Source of the DNA: Hydrogenophaga sp.
GTDB taxonomy: Bacteria; Pseudomonadota; Gammaproteobacteria; Burkholderiales; Burkholderiaceae_C
Length of the DNA stretch: 64,000 nucleotides
Direction: 5' to 3'
NCBI RefSeq assembly: GCF_030651625.1
Contig: NZ_JAUSCF010000039.1
Location: 248,001-312,000 of the forward strand
A program made the position numbers and the translations under genes. Shown one piece after another: positions 17,534 through 25,554 of this stretch (position 1 is the stretch's first letter; each line of letters opens with the position of its first letter). The notes under the pieces were generated by a model, which saw only the letters and a program-made list of their open reading frames with translations, was not told where the DNA came from and did no database searches.

Positions 17534-18112
17534 ATGGAAGCCCTGTTCGTCTCCACCGGCGTCGTTGCCCTTGCCGAAATTGGCGACAAGACCCAGCTGC
17601 TCGCCTTCATCCTGGCCGCACGCTTCAAGAAACCCCTGCCCATCATTGCCGGCATTCTGGTGGCCACCCTGGTCAACCATGGCCTGGCGGGTGCGCTGGG
17701 TGTGTGGATCACCACCGTGCTCACGCCCGAGGTGCTGCGCTGGGTGCTGGGCCTGTCGTTTCTGGCCATGGCGGTGTGGACGCTGATTCCCGACAAGATC
17801 GAAGAGGACGAAACCCACGTGGCCACGCGTTTTGGCGTGTTCGGCGCCACGCTCATCACCTTTTTCCTGGCCGAGATGGGCGACAAGACCCAGATCGCCA
17901 CCGTGGCACTGGCCGCGCACTACGCCGCCCCGCTGCTGGTGGTGGTGGGGACCACGCTGGGCATGCTCATTGCCGACGTACCCGCGGTGTTCGTGGGTAA
18001 CAAGCTGGCCGAAAAGATCCCCATGAAGCTGGTGCACGGCGTGGCCGCCGCCATCTTTGCGTTGCTGGGCGTGGCCACCTTGTGGGGTGCAGGGGAACGA
18101 CTGGGGTTCTGA
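17534..18112 (+). CDS. TMEM165/GDT1 (UPF0016) family cation transporter
   Basis: A 192-residue six-helix membrane protein with the family's two copies of the E-x-G-D-K-T motif: AEIGDKTQLLAF in the first helix and AEMGDKTQIATV in the fourth. Bacterial members export manganese (MneA/Mnx type). The yybP-ykoY riboswitch in its leader supports manganese as substrate. AAGGA lies about eleven bases before the ATG at 17534. Upstream in-frame codons fall within the riboswitch and are not used. Confidence 0.92.
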   Translation: MEALFVSTGVVALAEIGDKTQLLAFILAARFKKPLPIIAGILVATLVNHGLAGALGVWITTVLTPEVLRWVLGLSFLAMAVWTLIPDKIEEDETHVATRFGVFGATLITFFLAEMGDKTQIATVALAAHYAAPLLVVVGTTLGMLIADVPAVFVGNKLAEKIPMKLVHGVAAAIFALLGVATLWGAGERLGF

Positions 18113-18158
18113 GTCCCTGCGCGCCACTCGGTCATGGTGGCACTGCGATCATCCACGC

Positions 18159-18926
18159 ATGCCTGATCGCTGCCCGACCCCGTTCCCTGCACGAACCGCA
18201 CTGGCCGGTGCCGCAACCCTTGCCGTTACCGCAGGCCTTGGCCTTCTGGCAGAAATTCCTGCTGCCCATGCCCAGACGCCCACGTCTGAGCCGCAGCGCG
18301 TGCGGGTGGGCTCGCTGCTGTTCGACCGCACCGAAGTCACCATCGCGCAGTTCGCCCGTTTTGCTGATGCCACCGGCACAGTGACGCGCGCCGAGCGCGA
18401 AGGCGGCGGGTTTGAATACGCTGGCGGCTGGCAGCGCCGCCCCGGCTGGACCTGGCGCACGCCCGACGGTGCGGCCCCCGCTTCGGCCCAGTTGCCCGCC
18501 GTGCACCTCACCCACGCAGAGGCCGAAGCCTATTGCCGCTGGGCCGGTGGCCGCCTGCCCACCGCCGCCGAATGGATCAGCGCGGCCTACACCGAACAGC
18601 GCGCCGCACCACCCGCCCCTTTTGCGCGCGGCACCACCTACCCCTACCCCACCGGACTCAGCACGCAAGGCGCCAACACCAGTGGCACCGACCCCTGGCC
18701 GCGTGCCGCCCCCGCTGGTGCCACGGCCGCAGGCGTGAACGGCCTGTACGACATGGGCGCCAACGTATGGGAATGGGTGAGCGACGCCCAAGGCGGCGAC
18801 CGCCGAACCATGGGTGGTTCGTGGTGGTACGGAGCCGAGCAGATGCGGGCTGAGGTGAACGCCTGGAAGGCGGCCGACTTCTACGCGGTGTACATCGGGT
18901 TTCGGTGTGTCGCCCAGGCGGACTGA
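18159..18926 (+). CDS. secreted formylglycine-generating-enzyme (SUMF1/FGE-sulfatase) domain protein
   Basis: A 255-residue protein with a probable signal peptide (about residues 1-38, ending AHAQ) and an FGE-sulfatase domain over the rest. Recognisable parts are VRVGSLLFDRTEVTIAQFAR, AEAYCRWAGGRLPTAAEWI, YDMGANVWEWVSDAQGG and the closing YIGFRCV. In true FGE, two C-terminal cysteines are catalytic; only the Cys in GFRC is seen there, so sulfatase activation is unlikely. Many bacterial members act as structural or iron-linked C-type-lectin-like modules. No sulfatase gene is nearby. It may be co-transcribed with the GDT1 gene 46 bases upstream. Confidence 0.8.
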   Translation: MPDRCPTPFPARTALAGAATLAVTAGLGLLAEIPAAHAQTPTSEPQRVRVGSLLFDRTEVTIAQFARFADATGTVTRAEREGGGFEYAGGWQRRPGWTWRTPDGAAPASAQLPAVHLTHAEAEAYCRWAGGRLPTAAEWISAAYTEQRAAPPAPFARGTTYPYPTGLSTQGANTSGTDPWPRAAPAGATAAGVNGLYDMGANVWEWVSDAQGGDRRTMGGSWWYGAEQMRAEVNAWKAADFYAVYIGFRCVAQAD

Positions 18927-19252
18927 GGCGGCCTCGCTTCCTGGACCGCCGTTTATTCATCCTGTTCGAATGTCGGTATCCCGGCCGACACAGGCACTTG
19001 CCTGGCTGGCAAGCTGCCTTGCGCTTCCACAATGATCGCGGGACAGCGCATCCGGGATCTGCGCAAGCGACAACTGCCTGTGGATGCCCCTCCAGTTCCG
19101 GGGCTTCGGTCTTCGTCGACCGTGTAGCCTCGGAGGCGTCAGGTCATTGGGTTGCGGCGCTCACGATGGGAGTGCAAGTCCTCTGTAGATGGGGTTGCAG
19201 CAGTGCACGCGTGACAGGTTCCAAAACGCCTTCCACTGGAAATCTGTACTCC
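18927..19252. other. intergenic leader of autotransporter gene
   Basis: No gene, terminator or recognisable promoter is identified in these 326 bases. A half-palindrome TGTTCG lies near 18964. An open frame continuous with the autotransporter extends upstream from 19253 but has no coding character. Confidence 0.35.
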
Positions 19253-21988
19253 ATGAACCACATCTATTCGATTGTGTGCGCCCATCCACAAAGCGCCAGT
19301 CAAGTGGCACCTGAAACGGCCAAGCGGCGAGGCAAGAGCGGCGTTGCCGTGGGCCAGCGCACCAAACTGCACGCCGTTTCAGCTGCGGTGGCGGCGGTCG
19401 TGGCACTGATGGGGGGGCACATGGTGTCAGCGTACGCGGGTACAGGTTCCTGTTCAGAAGCGAATGGCGGACTCAATGTTTCCAACAGCAGAACGGGTAC
19501 CTGCTATCCAGGAAATGGCGATGAACTCTCCATCGATTCTGGCGGGAGCATTGCCACAGGTTTTCAAAACACTGTTCAAGTAAGCAGCGGGATAACAGGC
19601 GTTTCAATTCAAAACGCAGGCACGCTACATTCTAATGAAAATGTAATCTATAACCTTGGCAGCATTTCAAATATAACAAACAGCATCACCGGCCAGATTG
19701 GAAGCCCTTCCACCTACTACGGAATCATCAACGAAGGGACATTGACGACCCTTGACAACACTGGATCAATAAATGCTTTTGGCTACGCCATTTACAATGG
19801 CGAACTACGCACCATTGGATTAATTCAGAACAGATCTGATGGACGGATTGGCGATAGCTCCACCTATTTTGCTGGAGTTGAAAACCTTGGGACTCTGACC
19901 ACCCTTGACAACGCTGGATCCATCAGTGCCATAGTTGACGTCATTCGCAATGGAGTGCAAGGCAATATTGGGTTGATCCGCAACAGACCTGGCGGCATTA
20001 TTGGTGACTCTTCGGCCTCTACGGCAATTATGAATGATGGCACCCTGACAACCATCACCAATGAATCAGGCGCAACCATTCAAGGCTCAATCGCTGCTAT
20101 CTCCAGCCACGGTACGCTCGGTGAATTGAACAATTCGGGTGAAATCTTAGGCAGTATTTATATAAGCTCCGTCACACCCATCAACATCCTGGGCGATCAA
20201 TCGCGCATAGCCGGAGCCGTAGACAACCAAAGCGGGTCCGTGAACGTTCGCAATGGCGCAAGGTTCACGCCACAAAATACATTTGATTCGAGCACCTTCC
20301 TGATCGAAGACGGCGGCACTTTGCGGGTCAGGGAAACCTCCTATGCGCTGCGAGCGCGCAGCTCAGCCCCAGATGCTTTCCACAACGCCGGTACCCTGGA
20401 CGTGGCCGAAGGCCTGGTGGCCAATATTCAGGGCAACTACACCCAAAGCGGCACCTTGCGCATAGCCGCGAGCAGCGCCTCCAGCTTTGGGCGTGTGGCA
20501 GTGAATGGCCACGTCACATTGACCAACACAGCAGCGTTTGATGTGGACGTGAACAGCACCAACACCCTGGCCGTGGGCCAGACGCTGGCGGGCGTGATCA
20601 CGGCAAGCTCGGGCCACACGTTAACCAACAACGCCCCCAGCACCAACGTCAGCGACAACAGCTACCTGTTCGACTTTGAATCGGTGACCCATGGCAACGC
20701 GGTGGACCTGCAGATCGTGGCCGCAGCTCCAGCTCCAGCTCCAGCTCCAGCTCCAGCACCCTCGCCTGCGCCGGCTCCCGCGCCTTCCCCAGCACCGGCA
20801 CCTGTTCCGGCGCCAGCACCGCCGCCCCCCATCGGTATCGTGCCCGCAGTCATGCAGAACAGTCTGCCCAGCGGAGCGCCTGCCGCCGGCGTGCTCAACA
20901 GCTTCATCCGCGGTGGCGCCACCGGCACCGACTTCGACAATGTGGTCACCGCCCTGGGCCGTCTGCCCAACAGCCGCTCCGTGGCGCTGGCGGTGGGCCA
21001 GAGCATGCCGTCCATGCACGGCAATGCACCGGCCACGCTGATGGCGCTGGGCGGCAGCACCGGGGCGGTCATCCAGCAGCAACTTCAGGGCGGTCCTGTG
21101 GCCAGCCTGCAGTCGCCCAACGGCGGCGGCGGTGGTGGCGCGGGTGGCGTGGGCACCAGTGGCAAAGGCCTGTGGGTGAAGACCCTGGGCAACCGGGTCA
21201 ATCAAGACGAGGTGGACGGAGCCAGCGGCTACAAGCTGGCCACCTACGGCCTCATCGGCGGTGTGCAGTCTGAGCTGAACGCAACCACCACGCTGGGCCT
21301 TGGTCTGGGGTACCTCAGCAGCGAGGTGAAAGGGCAGGACTTTGCCGCCAGCCATGGCAGCGACATCGAGAGCGTGCAGGTGGTGGGCTACGGTCAGTAT
21401 GCGCTGGGCAGCGCCGGCTGGCAGTTCAACTGGCAGGGCGACTTCACGCGCAGCCGGGTGGAGTCAGAGCGCCATCTGGGTTTCATTGGCCGCACCGCAA
21501 AGGCCAGATACAACGGCGACGCATGGCACCTGGGTGTGGGCGTGAGCAAGGCTTACGCCGTGAGCGCAGAGACCACCATCCAGCCGATGGTGGCGCTCGA
21601 CTGGCGCAGCTTCAAGGCCAAGGGCTACACCGAAACCGGCGCTGGTGCGCTGAACCTGCAGGTGAATGCACAGACCGCGCAAGAAGCGGTTCTGAAAGTG
21701 GGTGCACTGTTGCAGCAGCAGATCACGCCTCAAACCCAATGGGTGGCCAGTGCCGCGCTGGGCCACGACCTGCGCAACCAGCGCAATGCAGTGACCGCCC
21801 GTTTCACTGGCGGCGGTGTGGCCTTCACCACCGAAGGCCTGCCGCAATCAAGATCAATGGGTGAACTGGGCGTGGGCATTCACCACCAGGCCAGCGACAG
21901 CATGGAACTGGTCGCACGCTACGACCTGCGCCTGCGCAAGGGCCTGCGTGATCAGACCGCTTCTGTTCGAATGAGCTGGGCCTTCTGA
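19253..21988 (+). CDS. autotransporter (type Va secretion) outer-membrane protein
   Basis: A 911-residue autotransporter. It begins MNHIYSIV, like an extended signal peptide region, with a hydrophobic core near residues 40-60. The passenger (about 62-490) is beta-helix-like, with three repeats built on GTLTTLDNxGSI and IGLIxNRxxGxIGDSS. A linker of Ala-Pro dipeptides (about 491-525) precedes a C-terminal beta-barrel domain (about 640-911) ending in the typical aromatic residue, VRMSWAF. The passenger DNA is clearly richer in A and T than the flanks. The passenger's function cannot be assigned. A strong hairpin follows at 21994. Confidence 0.88.
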   Translation: MNHIYSIVCAHPQSASQVAPETAKRRGKSGVAVGQRTKLHAVSAAVAAVVALMGGHMVSAYAGTGSCSEANGGLNVSNSRTGTCYPGNGDELSIDSGGSIATGFQNTVQVSSGITGVSIQNAGTLHSNENVIYNLGSISNITNSITGQIGSPSTYYGIINEGTLTTLDNTGSINAFGYAIYNGELRTIGLIQNRSDGRIGDSSTYFAGVENLGTLTTLDNAGSISAIVDVIRNGVQGNIGLIRNRPGGIIGDSSASTAIMNDGTLTTITNESGATIQGSIAAISSHGTLGELNNSGEILGSIYISSVTPINILGDQSRIAGAVDNQSGSVNVRNGARFTPQNTFDSSTFLIEDGGTLRVRETSYALRARSSAPDAFHNAGTLDVAEGLVANIQGNYTQSGTLRIAASSASSFGRVAVNGHVTLTNTAAFDVDVNSTNTLAVGQTLAGVITASSGHTLTNNAPSTNVSDNSYLFDFESVTHGNAVDLQIVAAAPAPAPAPAPAPSPAPAPAPSPAPAPVPAPAPPPPIGIVPAVMQNSLPSGAPAAGVLNSFIRGGATGTDFDNVVTALGRLPNSRSVALAVGQSMPSMHGNAPATLMALGGSTGAVIQQQLQGGPVASLQSPNGGGGGGAGGVGTSGKGLWVKTLGNRVNQDEVDGASGYKLATYGLIGGVQSELNATTTLGLGLGYLSSEVKGQDFAASHGSDIESVQVVGYGQYALGSAGWQFNWQGDFTRSRVESERHLGFIGRTAKARYNGDAWHLGVGVSKAYAVSAETTIQPMVALDWRSFKAKGYTETGAGALNLQVNAQTAQEAVLKVGALLQQQITPQTQWVASAALGHDLRNQRNAVTARFTGGGVAFTTEGLPQSRSMGELGVGIHHQASDSMELVARYDLRLRKGLRDQTASVRMSWAF
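20721..20830 (+). repeat. hexanucleotide repeats encoding Ala-Pro linker
   Basis: Tandem GCTCCA units followed by degenerate GCNCCN units encode alternating Ala and Pro between passenger and barrel. Because the unit is six bases, gains or losses keep the reading frame. Confidence 0.85.
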
Positions 21989-21993
21989 CTAGC

Positions 21994-22023
21994 GGGCGGG
22001 GCGCACCGTGGTGCGCCCCGCCC
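21994..22023. terminator. strong GC hairpin between converging genes
   Basis: Perfect 14-bp stem GGGCGGGGCGCACC/GGTGCGCCCCGCCC with a two-base loop, 5 bases after the autotransporter stop codon and 11 bases before the converging gene's stop codon. There is no T-run on either side, so it may stall polymerase or protect RNA ends rather than act as a classic terminator. Confidence 0.65.
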
Positions 22024-22034
22024 TGGCACGGCTT

Positions 22035-22265
22035 TCAGGACTCGATCTTCTCGGGCCCATCGAGTTTGATTTTTCCCTCGTTTACAAAGCGATGGAAATC
22101 GTCAATGGGAATGGCAGCCAGGCCATGGGCGTCTTCGTCCACCCAGCTGAGGGTGACGTCGGCTTCCGTGATCGTCACTTCGACGGGGCCTTCAGGAATT
22201 TCGGCGACGGGACCATCACCGACCCGGTATTCGACATTGCCAACGATGTGTGCGGTTTGAGCCAT
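22035..22265 (-). CDS. conserved hypothetical protein, 76 residues
   Basis: A small acidic soluble protein starting MAQTAHIVGNVEYRVGDG, with predicted beta structure and no membrane segment. I recall similar short proteins in Burkholderiales but no function. The ATG at 22265 is chosen over an upstream frame because the GNVEYRVGDG block follows it directly. AAAGGA lies four bases before the ATG. It converges on the autotransporter gene. Confidence 0.7.
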   Translation of the reverse strand: MAQTAHIVGNVEYRVGDGPVAEIPEGPVEVTITEADVTLSWVDEDAHGLAAIPIDDFHRFVNEGKIKLDGPEKIES

Positions 22266-22378
22266 CAGGGTCCTTTTCCATGAAACGCGAGCTTGACGCT
22301 CCAGCATAAGCGAGCTGGTGCGCTAATGCACCCAGAGCCCCCTGTAAACGCAAAGTCTTACACCTGCGGGACGAACTG

Positions 22379-22394
22379 TGTTCGCCTGCGAACA
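22379..22394. promoter_or_regulatory. perfect palindromic operator candidate
   Basis: Reads TGTTCG-CCTG-CGAACA, a perfect inverted repeat of six bases each side. It is 92 bases before the repeat-rich secreted protein gene and 113 bases before the start of the minus-strand 76-residue gene. A half site TGTTCG recurs at 22447. Confidence 0.5.
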
Positions 22395-22486
22395 GACCCT
22401 GACTGACCCCGGACTTACGCTGCAACTCAGTCGGGGTTTCCGACTGTGTTCGAACCCATGCTGCTTGCAGCTGAAAGGAAAATCCC

Positions 22487-22900
22487 ATGACCGTTTCTAA
22501 AATTCTCACCGCTTCATTGACAGCACTTGCCGTGGTTGGTTCTGCCAGCCTCGTCTACGCTCAGACGTCTTCCACCAGCCCAGGCCCGGGCGATGTCAAC
22601 AGCCAGAACCGCAGCACAGATACCCTGAATCAAGGCACCGGCACCGGCACCGGCACCGGCACCCTCAACCAGGGCACGGGCACGGGCACAGGTACAACCT
22701 CTGGCACCGGCAGCAGCACGCTGGGTCAAAGTACCGGCACCCCGAGCCAGGACCGCAGCACGCTGGGTCAAGGCACCGACTCCTCCAACCAGCGCAGCAC
22801 CGGCACCCTGGGTCAGGACCGCACCACCATGGGCAGCGGCAACATGAACCAGGACCGTTCGGCAGACGAACGCCTGGCCCGTCGCGCTGACCGCAACTGA
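22487..22900 (+). CDS. secreted repeat-rich Gly/Thr/Ser/Gln protein
   Basis: A 137-residue protein with a clear signal peptide (about residues 1-25, ending VYAQ) and a low-complexity mature part built from repeats such as LNQGTGTGTG, LGQSTGT, LGQGTDSSN and LGQDRT, ending in a basic, arginine-rich tail. It resembles no enzyme family and is probably disordered and periplasmic or extracellular. AAAGGAA is eight bases before the ATG. It has its own palindromic operator candidate and a strong terminator, so it is a single-gene unit. Confidence 0.75.
   Translation: MTVSKILTASLTALAVVGSASLVYAQTSSTSPGPGDVNSQNRSTDTLNQGTGTGTGTGTLNQGTGTGTGTTSGTGSSTLGQSTGTPSQDRSTLGQGTDSSNQRSTGTLGQDRTTMGSGNMNQDRSADERLARRADRN
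22635..22692 (+). repeat. GGCACC hexamer microsatellite inside CDS
   Basis: About five tandem GGCACC units, a short break, then related GGCACG units. They encode Gly-Thr dipeptides. Slippage would alter repeat number without shifting frame. Confidence 0.85.
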
Positions 22901-22914
22901 TCGGCACGCCCTCA

Positions 22915-22968
22915 CGGCCTGACCCTTCCCCATCGTGCAAGCGAAGGGTCGGGGTCGGGCCGTTTTTT
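22915..22968 (+). terminator. Rho-independent terminator of repeat-rich gene
   Basis: Stem CGGCCTGACCC (22915-22925) pairs with GGGTCGGGCCG (22952-22962) and is followed by six T residues and a further T-rich run. It lies 15 bases after the stop codon at 22900. Confidence 0.88.
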
Positions 22969-22997
22969 CTTTTTTGTTCAAACGAGCTGCACTCATC

Positions 22998-23801
22998 ATG
23001 AGATCCCCTTCCAGCCAAGCGAACGATCCTCGCTGCGCGGGTGCAGCGACGCCTTTTCCCTCGTCGGGTAAAGCCATTCCACGCCTGATCCGCGACATGC
23101 GCATCGGCCTCGTTGCAGGTCTGGGTGCCCTGGCGCTGACCCTGCCCGGTGGATCGCTGCCGCATGCAAGTTCCCTCCAGGAGGCTGCCCCCGGCACCTC
23201 ATCGTTTCACATTCCGTCGCTACCACGTGCTGCGTGGGGCGACACAGAAGTTTCAGACCCCGTCAGAAAGATCGCGAACTGGAGTGCCGCCACGCAGGAC
23301 CACGCCGGCATGCCTTTTTTCGTCGTCGACAAGGAGTCAGCGCGCCTTTACGTGTTTGACTCATCTGCCCGTCTGGTGGCCGACACGGCCGTGCTGCTGG
23401 GCCTGGCGATTGGCGACCACACTGTGCCCGGTATTGGCGAAAAAGCCATCGCAGATGTGCTGCCACACGAGCGCACCACGCCAGCGGGACGTTTCAACGG
23501 CCTGGTAGGTGAAAACCTTTCAGGCGAAGACGTGGTCTGGGTGGACTACGACGCCGCTGTCTCCATGCACCGCGTGCGCCCACACCGTGCCAGCGAACGG
23601 CGGCTGGAAAGGCTGGCTTCTGAAACGGTTGAAGACAACCGCATTTCCTATGGGTGCATCAACGTGCCAGTCGCATTTTTCGAAACCCACGTCCTTCCCG
23701 TGTTCTCCCATATGTCGGCAGCCATCTATGTGCTGCCCGAAAAAATGACATTGGCGGAGGTGTTCAGTTCAGCGCCCGAGGTGATCAGTTCAGCGCCTTG
23801 A
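22998..23801 (+). CDS. L,D-transpeptidase-family protein (YkuD-like)
   Basis: A 267-residue exported protein. A hydrophobic segment around residues 35-55 is the probable signal anchor. The C-terminal half carries an L,D-transpeptidase-like catalytic region: a His in VSMHRVRPH and the SYGCINVP motif with the nucleophilic Cys near residue 220. Such enzymes cross-link peptidoglycan or attach lipoproteins to it, but spacing differs from classical YkuD (HxxxxxxxxxxxxSHGCIR), so this is a divergent member. The start is uncertain: ATG at 22998 is used, and 22935 would fall in the preceding terminator. Confidence 0.78.
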   Translation: MRSPSSQANDPRCAGAATPFPSSGKAIPRLIRDMRIGLVAGLGALALTLPGGSLPHASSLQEAAPGTSSFHIPSLPRAAWGDTEVSDPVRKIANWSAATQDHAGMPFFVVDKESARLYVFDSSARLVADTAVLLGLAIGDHTVPGIGEKAIADVLPHERTTPAGRFNGLVGENLSGEDVVWVDYDAAVSMHRVRPHRASERRLERLASETVEDNRISYGCINVPVAFFETHVLPVFSHMSAAIYVLPEKMTLAEVFSSAPEVISSAP

Positions 23802-23804
23802 GCG

Positions 23805-23837
23805 AAAAAAATCCGCGCAGCGAGATGCCTGCGCGGA
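23805..23837 (-). terminator. terminator for leftward transcription
   Basis: Perfect 9-bp stem TCCGCGCAG/CTGCGCGGA with an eight-base loop. The A-run at 23805-23811 becomes a T-run on the minus strand. It lies about 170 bases beyond the stop of the PRC-barrel gene and directly after the L,D-transpeptidase gene, so it may act for both directions. Confidence 0.7.
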
Positions 23838-24006
23838 CCAACCTTGTGAGACCACCGCCAACTGCCGTGCAGCTGGCTTTAGATTGGCGCTATCCGCAAC
23901 CCATTCGCACTTGGAAAAATGGTGTCAACAGGCCCTGGTGGATTGCACCCTGCGATGCTGGGTTTTCGTTCGCTGCGCGTCAAAGCCGTGACGCACAGGT
24001 GCCCAC

Positions 24007-24462
24007 TCAGTTACCGCGCTGACCCACGTACGGCTGCGTGCCGTAGAACTCGTGCACACCCTTTTCCCAGGTCGTGTCGGCCATGTCGGGCCAGTCGTTC
24101 TTGTCGAAGCCGGGTGCGTTTTCCAGGCGGTCCTTGCTGGCATCGAGCACGAAGTTCTTGTTCACGGTGTCCAGCTTCAGTGCGTCCCACGGTACGGCAA
24201 ACAGCTTTTCACCCATGCCCAGGAAGCCACCAAACGACAGCACGGCGTAGCTCACATGGCCGGTGCGCATGTCGAGCATGATTTCCTTGATGTCGCCCAG
24301 GTTTTCGTTGCTGGTGTTCACGACGTCGTTGCCCAACAAGGTGTCGGCACCCATCAGGTAGGGGCCAGGTCCGCGGTTGCGCTCAGGGACGGTGTCATCG
24401 ACCGCGGCGATGGTGGGATTGGTGGCGTAAATGCCAAAAGAATCGCGTTCTTCATAGTTCAT
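24007..24462 (-). CDS. PRC-barrel domain protein
   Basis: A 151-residue protein with a PRC-barrel domain at about residues 38-105: MGADTLLGNDVVNTSNENLG, then IKEIMLDMRTGHVSYAVLSF and FAVPWDALKLD. PRC-barrels bind RNA or protein partners; stand-alone ones in this group are stress-induced with unknown roles. The N-terminal 30 residues are low complexity, and the C-terminus (WEKGVHEFYGTQPYV) is conserved in relatives. ATG at 24462 is preferred over a much longer frame because homology begins there and GGGAG precedes it. Confidence 0.87.
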   Translation of the reverse strand: MNYEERDSFGIYATNPTIAAVDDTVPERNRGPGPYLMGADTLLGNDVVNTSNENLGDIKEIMLDMRTGHVSYAVLSFGGFLGMGEKLFAVPWDALKLDTVNKNFVLDASKDRLENAPGFDKNDWPDMADTTWEKGVHEFYGTQPYVGQRGN

Positions 24463-24605
24463 GAGGTGGCTCCCAGATAGTGAGGATTGAATGGAGGGAC
24501 GGTTTCTGCGAGCGACAGCGTGTCTTGTGAACAGCTGGCGTGTGCAGGGGGGATGCGGGTGGCGCACGGTGCCGTTGGGCACAGCAGGCGCCGACCGCGC
24601 AAAAT

Positions 24606-25403
24606 TCAATAGACGGCTGCCATGGGCTGTCGATGCACCACCACCGTGGACATGCCCAGATCGGGCATCGACAGCAATCGGTGGCGCGCGCTGTGTGAAC
24701 AGGACAAGCGGTCGTAGGCCTTGCGAACCACGCCGTAGCACTCGCAGCTTCGTGCTTCCAGCGCCGGGCGGTCAAGCACCGTGATTCGGCCACGCCGGTA
24801 AGCGATCAGGCCGGCCTTCTGCAGCTTGAGCGCGGCACAGGTGACACCTTCGCGCCGCACGCCCAGCAAGCGGGACATGCGCTCCTGGGTGATCTGCAGC
24901 TCGTTGCCCTCCTGGCGATCCAGATGCTGCAGCATCCAGCGGCAAACCTGCTCGTCCAGCGCATGGTGACGGTTGCAGGCGGTGGCCTGAGCGACCTGGG
25001 TGAACAGGGCCTGGGTATAGCCCAGCAACTGCTGCATGAAATCGGGCGAGCGGCGGGTATGGTGCAGCACGGCGGCGGTGCTCATGCGCCAGGCGTGGCC
25101 AGGGCGCTGCACCACGGCATCGTTCAATGCACTGGTGTCGCCCATGAACGCGCAGACACCCACCATACCCTCACAACCCACCACCGCCACTTCGGAGGCA
25201 GAGCCGTCGGCCAGAGAGGAAACCAGTGACACCGTGGCGGTGCCCGGAAAGTACACATGCCTCAGCGTCGATCCGCTGGCGTGCAGCACAGAGCCGACCG
25301 CCAGCTCGACCTGCTCGAGGTCTTGCTCGAGCCACAGCGATTCGGCGCTGGACACATGGGCCAGCAGCTGGTTCGTCTGGAACCGTGAAACGGAAGTAGT
25401 CAT
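24606..25403 (-). CDS. Crp/Fnr-family transcriptional regulator (paralogue 3)
   Basis: A 265-residue Crp/Fnr-type regulator, similar to the one at 511-1227. Both have an N-terminal sensor domain with HVYFPGTATVSLV and CNRHH, the LGVRREGVTCAALKLQ recognition region, and the tail SCECYGVVRKAYDRL. It extends about 30 residues beyond that tail. ATG at 25403 has AAAGG six bases upstream; an in-frame ATG at 25421 is possible. No consensus Fnr cysteine cluster is seen. It lies next to the PRC-barrel gene, 143 bases downstream of its own stop. Confidence 0.87.
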   Translation of the reverse strand: MTTSVSRFQTNQLLAHVSSAESLWLEQDLEQVELAVGSVLHASGSTLRHVYFPGTATVSLVSSLADGSASEVAVVGCEGMVGVCAFMGDTSALNDAVVQRPGHAWRMSTAAVLHHTRRSPDFMQQLLGYTQALFTQVAQATACNRHHALDEQVCRWMLQHLDRQEGNELQITQERMSRLLGVRREGVTCAALKLQKAGLIAYRRGRITVLDRPALEARSCECYGVVRKAYDRLSCSHSARHRLLSMPDLGMSTVVVHRQPMAAVY

Positions 25404-25554
25404 GGCGGCCTTTATCGGCATTGCGTTGTGTCGCTGCCCCGGCCGATCTAACGGGCCTTGAGGCAGATGACTACCCTGCGGGCCTTGAGGGCCAGAAAGC
25501 AGGGATGACGCAATGTAGGTCGCGGCTGAGCCTGCAGGTATGTACTAAGACATG

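Noticed and set aside
18960..18985. TGTTCG half-site before the autotransporter
   Set aside because: The second half is TCGGTA; only one arm fits.
24560..24590. Possible TGTNCG-type palindrome before the PRC-barrel gene
   Set aside because: The halves GATGCG and CGCACG are separated by five rather than four bases and the outer bases do not match.
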